A stretch of 5,768 nt of DNA from Methanosphaera sp. SHI613. GTDB lineage: Archaea > Methanobacteriota > Methanobacteria > Methanobacteriales > Methanobacteriaceae. The position numbers and the translations under genes are program-made. Location: assembly GCA_003266145.1 (NCBI GenBank), contig MVJJ01000129.1, positions 1 through 5,768 on the forward strand, in the 5' to 3' direction. Below the pieces are notes generated by a model. That model was not told the origin of the DNA. It saw nothing but the letters and a program-made list of their open reading frames with translations, and ran no database searches. Position 1 is the stretch's first letter. Each line of letters starts with the position of its first letter. Of this stretch, positions 1 through 5,768 are shown in pieces.

Positions 1-60
1 GGTAAATATGATTTTAATTATTTATGGGGGTTTTTTAACATAATTTCAAAAAGCAAAATA

Positions 61-2787
61 ATGTTTCTCGTACTTCTATTGTTCCTATTTGCAGGCAGTG
101 TCGTTGCAGCAGAAAGCAACACGACCCAAAATGTCATGGAAGACAATTACGTACAATCATCCAATCAAGAAACTAACGTAATTCAATCAGCAGATGATAA
201 TTCAAACGTTGATGTATATTCCGTTGAAAACAATGTTATATCAGGCGATAAATCAAAGAATGTAAAACAGGCAACGTACTCGGTTAACAATTATGATGAT
301 ATGTACAACATATTGACATCCAACAAAAACCAGAAATCCATTGAAATAAACCTTATGGGAAGTAAAATATATAATGTTACAAAGCCACTAGCAATAAACA
401 ATAGCGTATATGCAACAAATATCGTAATTAATGGAAACGGCCATACATTGGATGCCAAAAACAAGAAGGTATTCATGAACATATCCTACGCTAAGACAGT
501 CACGCTAAACAATCTGACGATAACAAATACCAACTATAAAGGTCAGTCCACATTTTCAAACAATGGTACATTAACATTAAACAACTGTAACTTCACTGAT
601 TGCTCCATCAGGGAAGGCGGATTGATATTCAATAGAGCTACCCTTTATATGCAGGATTGTATAGTAAAAAACACCATTAAGGATACTGAGGAATTCATCA
701 TAACCTATCCCAATGCAAGGGGAATGCTAACAAACTATGGGGCAGCATATATTACAGATTCAACTATATCAAACATAGCCTCAAGCAGTGCTTCACTTGT
801 TGACAATTATGGATATCTCTACCTGAAATCAAATAGCTTAAATAATTCTGCAACGGATTTCGGAAGTATAATATCACACATATACTCCGTGGCGGTAATT
901 GAAAACAACCTTTTTTCCAATTGTACCTCCACTTATGGTGGTGTCATATCAAATCATGGAATTATTACCTTGAAAGGTAACAGATTCTATTCCAATAGGG
1001 CATCAATCGGTGGTGTATTGTACAATAACGGTAATGTATCATTCACGTCTAATGTTTTAAGGGATAATGAGGCAACACTTGCCGGATGCATATATAATGA
1101 AGTTTTCATAGATAAGAATACAAATGAAGTATACGGCTTTATCAACTGTACTAAAAATACATTCACATCCAACAGGGCAAGTATTGGGGCTGTATTGTCA
1201 AATTATGCAAATATCACATTTGAAGGTAATATTATAGGCAACAATCACGCAACTGATGATGCCTTCTTTGAAAATGATGGAAAAAATGGTGGAACAGCAG
1301 TTATTGACAACAATGCATATATGAATATATATAACAATACATTCAATTCAAACACAGCCAAGAGTGCTGCCGTATTATATAATAGGGGAAACGTTTCCTT
1401 TGTAAGAAATAACCTCTCAAGCAATTATGTTGATGGTGACAAGTCATTTGTCATAGAAAACTATGGCCGCATAAACATCACAAACTCCTACTTCAACAAC
1501 AATACCGATAACTATAGGGACATGCTTATATACAGCAGCAATAAAAACTATAATATTTCAAGAAACACCTACCTCAACAACAGATTAAACAATACCATAA
1601 AGACCTCCATATCAAATAATACAATCATCGTTCAAATAAGGCTAAGGGACATCTATAACTCAACGGTATATAATGGGTCAATCATGTTATATTCAAATGG
1701 TCGATTCAATAACAATGCAAGTGTATCGAATGGACAGTCAAAGATTTCGGTACTTACAAAAAACGTCTACAAATCAAACAATAACATGACCATAAACTAC
1801 GTATCACAGGATAAGCATTACCTTAACACGACAATCAGCTTCAAATACAACTCCAACTTCACATCATACGTGACAATAAATGACATCAAGAACGTTACTG
1901 CAGGACGGGTACTGACGGTAAATGCCAATATTCTCGATAAAAACTCCAAGCCCATAAATGAGGGATACGTCATATTCAAATACAATGGACTTACCATAAA
2001 GGACAATAATTCACAAACGGTAAAGGTAAATGTAAAGAATGGTAAAATCACATATAATTACATAATTGCAAACAATACCAAAACATCAACTCCCTCAATA
2101 GAGGTAGTATATACTGGTACGGATAAGTATGAAGAGTCCAGAATGCTTAAGTATTTCAACGTGACAAATAAGGCGACGATAGTTGTCACGACTAATCAGT
2201 CCACGGTTAAGATGGATCAGAAGATAAAATTTATAGCAACAGTCAAGTGGGACTCCATTGCAGTTAACACTGGATTTGTAATATTTAAGATAAACGGCGT
2301 TACAGTTAAGGATGCCAAGAACAATACCGTAAGGGCATATCTTAAAAACGGGGTTGCAACATATGACTTTACGATACCTGACGGTTGGAGTGCAAAGCCA
2401 AACAAGCTCTCGGCAGTATACTCTCAGCTTACATATACAAGGCTTGAAAACAAGACATACTTCTCGCTTAACAAAACACAGGCACACTTTAATCTGACCA
2501 ACATTACTGCCAAACAGAACAAAACTGCCACTATCAAGGGAGGACTGCTTGATGAGTACAATCACAGCGTATGTGGGGCGTCAACGGCCATAATTAAAAT
2601 AGATGGGGTAAGCTACTTGAACGAAAACGGAAAGCTTCAGGTATACGCTATCGTAAACGGCAGTGTTGACATAAAATTCAGAGTACCGATTGACCTTAAG
2701 AAGGGTAACCACACGATAGAGGTAGTTACAGGTACTAGAAATGCTTATATAGGTACAAGAACTCAAATAACGCTAACGGTACAATGA
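61..2787 (+). CDS. Adhesin-like secreted surface protein: beta-helix plus Ig-like repeats (start uncertain)
   Basis: Predicted secreted surface protein of 908 aa, similar in style to the Asn/Thr-rich adhesin-like proteins of Methanosphaera and Methanobrevibacter; its ligand is unknown. Residues 2-17 form a hydrophobic signal segment with probable cleavage after VAA. An Asn/Ser-rich linker runs to about 72. A right-handed parallel beta-helix covers about 73-540, opening with YSVNNYDDMYNIL and INGNGHTLD (123-131). Clear 25-residue turns start at 312, 371 and 431 (NRASIGGVLYN, NRASIGAVLSN, NTAKSAAVLYN), with longer turns between them. Three Ig-like repeats follow at about 601-700, 701-802 and 803-908; the first two share GYVIFKYNG (635) and GFVIFKING (738). 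N-x-S/T sequons are frequent. The protein ends in LTVQ with no membrane anchor and no recognisable pseudomurein-binding repeat, so its attachment is unclear. The ATG at 61 lacks a ribosome site and a basic n-region, and the frame stays open to position 1; the true start may lie upstream. Confidence 0.85.
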   Translation: MFLVLLLFLFAGSVVAAESNTTQNVMEDNYVQSSNQETNVIQSADDNSNVDVYSVENNVISGDKSKNVKQATYSVNNYDDMYNILTSNKNQKSIEINLMGSKIYNVTKPLAINNSVYATNIVINGNGHTLDAKNKKVFMNISYAKTVTLNNLTITNTNYKGQSTFSNNGTLTLNNCNFTDCSIREGGLIFNRATLYMQDCIVKNTIKDTEEFIITYPNARGMLTNYGAAYITDSTISNIASSSASLVDNYGYLYLKSNSLNNSATDFGSIISHIYSVAVIENNLFSNCTSTYGGVISNHGIITLKGNRFYSNRASIGGVLYNNGNVSFTSNVLRDNEATLAGCIYNEVFIDKNTNEVYGFINCTKNTFTSNRASIGAVLSNYANITFEGNIIGNNHATDDAFFENDGKNGGTAVIDNNAYMNIYNNTFNSNTAKSAAVLYNRGNVSFVRNNLSSNYVDGDKSFVIENYGRINITNSYFNNNTDNYRDMLIYSSNKNYNISRNTYLNNRLNNTIKTSISNNTIIVQIRLRDIYNSTVYNGSIMLYSNGRFNNNASVSNGQSKISVLTKNVYKSNNNMTINYVSQDKHYLNTTISFKYNSNFTSYVTINDIKNVTAGRVLTVNANILDKNSKPINEGYVIFKYNGLTIKDNNSQTVKVNVKNGKITYNYIIANNTKTSTPSIEVVYTGTDKYEESRMLKYFNVTNKATIVVTTNQSTVKMDQKIKFIATVKWDSIAVNTGFVIFKINGVTVKDAKNNTVRAYLKNGVATYDFTIPDGWSAKPNKLSAVYSQLTYTRLENKTYFSLNKTQAHFNLTNITAKQNKTATIKGGLLDEYNHSVCGASTAIIKIDGVSYLNENGKLQVYAIVNGSVDIKFRVPIDLKKGNHTIEVVTGTRNAYIGTRTQITLTVQ

Positions 2788-2788
2788 T

Positions 2789-2812
2789 TATTTCTATTTT
2801 TTTATTTTTTTT
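2789..2812 (+). terminator. Oligo-T transcription terminator after the adhesin-like gene
   Basis: Immediately after the TGA stop the + strand carries a T-rich stretch containing runs of seven T (2797-2803) and eight T (2805-2812). Archaeal RNA polymerase terminates at such U-tracts without needing a stem, and I see no stable hairpin before it. It should separate the surface-protein transcript from hdrA. Confidence 0.65.
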
Positions 2813-2834
2813 CGGAGTTGTTGGGTGATTCTTT

Positions 2835-2930
2835 ATTTTATTTTCAGAGTATGATTTGATAACATTAGGACAATATATTTTGATATTATACAAACAATAT
2901 AATTTGTTTTTATACGAACAATAATAAACT
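2835..2930 (+). repeat. Four imperfect 24-bp phased repeats upstream of the hdrA TATA box
   Basis: Four related 13-nt cores begin exactly 24 bp apart: AGAGTATGATTTG at 2846, ACAATATATTTTG at 2870, ACAATATAATTTG at 2894 and ACAATAATAAACT at 2918. The second and third match at 12 of 13 positions. The third and fourth also share TATACRAACAATA (2887-2899 and 2911-2923) with one mismatch. The first matches the third at 10 of 13, and the fourth diverges after ACAATA. The array ends at the first base of the TATA box. A regulator-binding role is inferred; low-complexity AT-rich sequence could produce part of the match by chance. Confidence 0.5.
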
Positions 2931-2938
2931 TTATATAT
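2930..2938 (+). promoter_or_regulatory. hdrA: Probable TATA box of the hdrA promoter
   Basis: TTTATATAT is a good archaeal TATA box, preceded by a purine-rich AATAAAC that could serve as the BRE. Transcription would be expected to start about 22-27 bp downstream of its centre, near 2957-2961, giving an AT-rich leader of roughly 95-100 nt before the TTG start. A weaker AT-only stretch at 3008-3024, which contains the palindrome TTAAAATTTTAA (3011-3022), could be an alternative promoter with a short leader. Confidence 0.55.
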
Positions 2939-3044
2939 GATAATTGAGTAACCTTACATTATAGGATATAATTGTTAAATTTTTAACTAATTAACTAAAA
3001 CTTTTTAAACTTAAAATTTTAAAAGATATTAATCTTTATTAAAT

Positions 3045-3051
3045 AGGTGAT
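3045..3051 (+). promoter_or_regulatory. hdrA: Ribosome binding site that fixes the TTG start of hdrA
   Basis: AGGTGAT is a full complement to the archaeal 16S rRNA 3' end and lies 5 nt before the TTG at 3057. The next in-frame ATG (3081, residue 9) is about 29 nt from this site and has no ribosome site of its own, so TTG is the preferred start. Confidence 0.8.
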
Positions 3052-3056
3052 TTAAC

Positions 3057-5009
3057 TTGGCAGAAAATGAAGAAATACGTATGGGAGTATACGTTTGTCA
3101 CTGTGGAGTAAACATTGGTGGAGTAGTAGACTGTGTAGCTGTAAAAGAATACGCTGAAACACTTCCTGATGTAGTAGTAGCTCGTGAATACAAATACATG
3201 TGTTCAGACCCAGGACAAAAACTCATACAAGACGATATTAAAGAATTAAACTTAAACAGAGTAGTAGTAGCAGCATGTAGTCCTCGTTTACACGAACCTA
3301 CATTCAGAAGAGCTGTTAAAGAAGCAGGTTTAAACGAATACTTATTCGACTTCGTAAACTTAAGAGAACAAGACTCATGGGTACACGGAGACGACCCTGA
3401 AGGAGCAACCGAAAAAGCTAAAGATTTAGTAAGAATGGGTTGTGCAAAAACCAGATTACTCAACGCATTAACCGCTGAAAAAGTAGGCGTAAAAGACACT
3501 GCAATGGTTATCGGTGGTGGAGTAGCAGGTATTCAAACAGCACTTGACCTCGGTGACATGGGATTCAAAACATACCTCATCGAAAGAAGACCAACCATCA
3601 GTGGAAGAATGGGACAATTAGATAAAACATTCCCAACACTCGACTGTTCAATGTGTATCCTCGCACCTAAAATGGTAGACGCAGGTAAACACGAAAACAT
3701 CGAATTATTATCCTACTCAGAAGTAAAAGATGTAGACGGATACATCGGAAACTTCACAGTAACAGTAGAGAAAAAAGCAAGATACGTTGACGAAGCTACC
3801 TGTACAGGTTGTGGATTATGTCAAGAAGCTTGTCCAATTGAAATACCAAACTACTTCGATGAAGGAACCGGTATGGTAAAAGCAGCTTACATTCCATTCC
3901 CACAAGCAGTACCTCTTGTAGCAACAATCGACAAAGACTACTGTATTAACTGTCACTTATGTGATAAAGCTTGTGAAAAAGGTTGTATTAACCACGATCA
4001 AGAACCAGAACTTGTAGAATTAGAAGTTGGTACAATTGTAGTAGCAACAGGTTACGACACATTCGACCCAACAGAAAAAGAAGAATACATCTTCGATCAA
4101 GCTGAAAACGTAATCACTGGTTTACAAATCGAAAGATACATAAACGCATCTGGACCAACACAAGGTCACGTAATCCAACCATCATCCGGTGAAACACCTA
4201 AAAAAGTAGCATTCATCCAATGTGTAGGTTCCCGTGACGAAAAAGTTGGAAACCCATACTGTTCCAGAGTATGTTGTATGTACGCTATGAAAAACGCACA
4301 ATTATGTGTAGACCACGAACCTGACACCGAAGTAACAATCTACTACATCGATATTCGTGCATTCGGTAAAGGTTACGAAGAATTCTACAGATTATCACAA
4401 GAAAAATACGGAATCAAATTTATCAGAGGTAAAGCAGCACAACTTATCGAAAATGAAGATAAGACCATTACAGTACGTGCAGAAGATACCTTACTCGGTA
4501 AAGCAACCGCATTTACTTATGACTTAGTAGTATTATCCGTAGGTCTTGTACCTCCTGAAGGACAAGAACAACTCAGACAAACACTAGGATTATCCAAATC
4601 CGCAGACGGATTCTTTATGGAAGCTCACCCTAAACTCAGACCTGTCGACACAATGACCGACGGTATCTACTTAGCAGGTGTAGCACAAGGTCCTAAAGAT
4701 ATTCCTGACACAGTATCACAAGCTTCAGGTGCAGCAGCAAGAGCAGCAATTCCTATGATTCAAGGAGAAGTAGAAATTGAACCTATCATCGCTGAAGTAA
4801 ATGAAGAAAACTGTGGTGGATGTGAAATCTGTGTTGAACTATGTCCATTCGGAGCTATTTCAATTGAAGATGGTAAATCCTCAATCAACGTAGCTTTATG
4901 TAAAGGATGTGGAACATGTGTAGCAGCATGTCCAACCGGTGCATTAGACCAAGCACACTTCAAGAACGAACAAATCCTAGCTCAAATCGAAGCAGCTTTA
5001 GGAAAATAA
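3057..5009 (+). CDS. hdrA: CoB-CoM heterodisulfide reductase subunit A (HdrA)
   Basis: HdrA is the cytoplasmic FAD and iron-sulfur subunit of heterodisulfide reductase. With HdrBC and the MvhADG hydrogenase it bifurcates electrons from H2 to CoM-S-S-CoB and to ferredoxin in the last step of methanogenesis. The 650-aa length is normal for single-unit HdrA. Domains follow the known Methanothermococcus structure: an N-terminal cluster domain with C14, C16, C49 and C74; a thioredoxin-reductase-like FAD domain from about 147, with GGGVAG (153-158) and TLDCSMCILAPKM (194-206); an inserted ferredoxin with C249/252/255/259 and C296/299/302/306; the resumed FAD domain with VVATGYD (328-334) and GIYLAGVAQGPKDIPD (from 536); and a C-terminal ferredoxin with C586/589/592/596 and C615/618/621/625. 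C389, C402, C406 and C407 match the unusual cluster in the FAD domain. The first is Cys (TGT), not the selenocysteine found in some Methanococcales. Cysteines are encoded by TGT and codon use is strongly biased, suggesting high expression. It appears monocistronic; hdrBC are absent. Confidence 0.97.
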   Translation: MAENEEIRMGVYVCHCGVNIGGVVDCVAVKEYAETLPDVVVAREYKYMCSDPGQKLIQDDIKELNLNRVVVAACSPRLHEPTFRRAVKEAGLNEYLFDFVNLREQDSWVHGDDPEGATEKAKDLVRMGCAKTRLLNALTAEKVGVKDTAMVIGGGVAGIQTALDLGDMGFKTYLIERRPTISGRMGQLDKTFPTLDCSMCILAPKMVDAGKHENIELLSYSEVKDVDGYIGNFTVTVEKKARYVDEATCTGCGLCQEACPIEIPNYFDEGTGMVKAAYIPFPQAVPLVATIDKDYCINCHLCDKACEKGCINHDQEPELVELEVGTIVVATGYDTFDPTEKEEYIFDQAENVITGLQIERYINASGPTQGHVIQPSSGETPKKVAFIQCVGSRDEKVGNPYCSRVCCMYAMKNAQLCVDHEPDTEVTIYYIDIRAFGKGYEEFYRLSQEKYGIKFIRGKAAQLIENEDKTITVRAEDTLLGKATAFTYDLVVLSVGLVPPEGQEQLRQTLGLSKSADGFFMEAHPKLRPVDTMTDGIYLAGVAQGPKDIPDTVSQASGAAARAAIPMIQGEVEIEPIIAEVNEENCGGCEICVELCPFGAISIEDGKSSINVALCKGCGTCVAACPTGALDQAHFKNEQILAQIEAALGK

Positions 5010-5026
5010 GATTCGTAAACAGAACA

Positions 5027-5061
5027 GATAAGGAGCCTATATCTCCTTATTCTCTTCTTTT
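5027..5061 (+). terminator. Hairpin and pyrimidine-tract terminator after hdrA
   Basis: Eighteen bases after the hdrA stop, ATAAGGAG (5028-5035) pairs perfectly with CTCCTTAT (5043-5050) around a 7-nt loop, with a possible extra G-U pair at the base (5027 with 5051). A pyrimidine-only run ending in four T follows (5051-5061). This looks like an intrinsic terminator and closes hdrA as a single-gene unit. In archaea the U-tract matters more than the stem, so the stem may instead protect the mRNA end. Confidence 0.7.
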
Positions 5062-5608
5062 AAAAAAATAACATTAACTTTCAAAACTATTTTTATTAAC
5101 TCTTAAAAAAAAATGGGAACATAACTATCATCCTTTAAACCAACTCTGAATCAACAATGAATAAATTTTTTGAATAAATTGTATATCACATAACCATATA
5201 TTCTAAACAAAATATAGTATAAACTATAAAAGTATAACACATAAGGTTATTATAATTATTTTAACAAGACTTTGAAATGGGGATTGTTGTATTTTCTCTT
5301 TATAGGTATTCTTTTTTTATATTGTGATTTTTTCTTCTGTATTTTTTTATTTAATGATTTTTTCTTTCTTTTTTATAATTTTACTTATTTTCACGGTTTT
5401 TATTTCATTAGGGGGGGGGCATAGCTTTATTAGTTGTTTGTTTCATATAATATTGGTGGTAAACTTTAATAGGACAATAATCAATCGTTTTTTAAGTTTT
5501 TTATCAATTTTTCTTTATTTATGGATTGTTGATGGGGGTTTATATTTTTGATTGATTTGTTTTGTAATGTCTTATTTTGTTTATCATTTTATTATTAAAA
5601 TTTAAGAA
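5062..5608. other. Gene-free spacer with abrupt A-rich to T-rich switch and a G9 run
   Basis: I see no convincing gene or RNA gene here. The first half is A-rich on the + strand (5101-5160 holds 28 A and 15 T) and includes a perfect 6-bp inverted repeat, TATAGT and ACTATA around ATAA, at 5213-5228. From about 5281 the strand becomes strongly T-rich (5341-5400 holds 41 T and 11 A) and contains G4 (5279-5282), G9 (5411-5419) and G5 (5534-5538). The only long frame, from a GTG at 5324 to 5551, encodes almost only Phe, Ile, Leu and Ser, has no ribosome site, and is best explained by base composition. A weak TATA-like TTTATATTT at 5539-5547 could drive the downstream gene with a leader of roughly 40 nt. 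Confidence 0.6.
5411..5419 (+). repeat. Homopolymeric run of nine G
   Basis: Nine consecutive G lie in an otherwise T-rich, G-poor spacer about 190 bp upstream of the partial surface-protein gene. Runs of this length are prone to slippage in replication and sequencing. No role can be shown from the sequence. Confidence 0.8.
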
Positions 5609-5768
5609 ATGATTTTGATGAATAGCTATAATAAGTTTTTAGTTTTTGCTTTGGTTTTATTTATTGGATTGGGGGTAGTTTGTGCTGCTGGCGTTGATGA
5701 TGCCGGTATGGATGATACTACTGATTCTAGTTCGGTAAGTGAAGCTGTAAGTGAGACTAGTATGGATA
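5609..5768 (+). CDS. Secreted adhesin-like protein, N-terminal part only (runs off right edge)
   Basis: The frame opens after an in-frame TAA (5603-5605) and continues without a stop to the window end, giving 53 residues. It begins MILMNSYNKF, followed by a hydrophobic core (about residues 10-24) and VVCAAG, a plausible signal peptidase site after CAA. Cys25 is preceded by Val rather than Gly or Ala, so a lipoprotein is unlikely. The mature part is rich in Asp, Ser, Thr and Glu, like the linker that follows the signal peptide in Methanosphaera and Methanobrevibacter surface proteins. The ATG at 5618 (residue 4) is an alternative start; neither has a clear ribosome site. Codons end mostly in T (GAT, AGT, ACT, GCT, GTT), unlike the A- and C-ending preference of hdrA and the first surface gene. 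The secreted call is fairly sure; the adhesin family is inferred because the body lies outside the window. Confidence 0.7.
   Translation, partial: MILMNSYNKFLVFALVLFIGLGVVCAAGVDDAGMDDTTDSSSVSEAVSETSMD

Noticed and set aside
2095..2565. 156-codon frame on the minus strand inside the first surface gene
   Set aside because: It lies wholly opposite a well-supported coding region with Ig-like repeats, and shows no domain or ribosome site.
3081..3083. ATG at residue 9 as the hdrA start
   Set aside because: The AGGTGAT site is correctly spaced for the TTG at 3057 and too far from this ATG.
3098..3499. 133-codon frame on the minus strand inside hdrA
   Set aside because: It is a shadow of the biased hdrA codons; HdrA is certain here.
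5213..5228. Perfect inverted repeat TATAGT-ATAA-ACTATA as an operator or terminator
   Set aside because: Six AT-rich pairs are weak and common in such sequence, and no adjacent gene or T-tract gives it a role.
5324..5551. 75-codon hydrophobic frame from a GTG, resembling a small membrane protein
   Set aside because: It has no ribosome site, spans the G9 run, and its Phe/Ile/Leu/Ser content follows directly from the T-rich strand.
5062..5608. Possible CRISPR array, tRNA or insertion sequence in the long spacer
   Set aside because: There are no regularly spaced long repeats, no cloverleaf-forming segment, no terminal inverted repeats and no transposase frame.

Overview
The window is very AT-rich and reads as archaeal DNA from the Methanobacteriaceae, most likely a Methanosphaera-type (possibly Methanobrevibacter-type) gut methanogen. 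Three things point there: a complete HdrA, the flavin subunit of the methanogen heterodisulfide reductase; a large Asn/Thr-rich secreted surface protein of the adhesin-like kind these genera carry in many copies; and archaeal signals (TATA box, GGTGAT ribosome site, oligo-T termination tracts). The genus is inferred from composition and gene style, not proven.

Layout, all on the + strand. Positions 61-2787 encode an adhesin-like protein with a signal peptide, a long right-handed beta-helix and three Ig-like repeats; its reading frame is open to the left edge, so its true start is uncertain. Positions 2788-3056 hold an oligo-T terminator, a four-fold 24-bp periodic repeat, a TATA box and a strong ribosome site. 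Positions 3057-5009 encode hdrA, with a TTG start. A hairpin plus pyrimidine tract (5027-5061) ends it. Positions 5062-5608 hold no convincing gene; inside this gap the + strand switches abruptly near 5281 from A-rich to strongly T-rich, and a run of nine G lies in the T-rich part. At 5609 a second secreted-protein gene begins and runs off the right edge.

The genes do not form a functional operon. hdrA is a core energy gene that appears to be a single transcription unit between two surface-protein genes. Its partners hdrB and hdrC and the Mvh hydrogenase are not here, in keeping with the unlinked hdrA and hdrBC of Methanobacteriales. Nothing in the window is clearly a new system. The most unusual signals are the 24-bp phased repeats abutting the hdrA TATA box, the G9 tract with its compositional switch upstream of the second surface gene, and the ambiguous, possibly slippage-sensitive start of the first surface gene.
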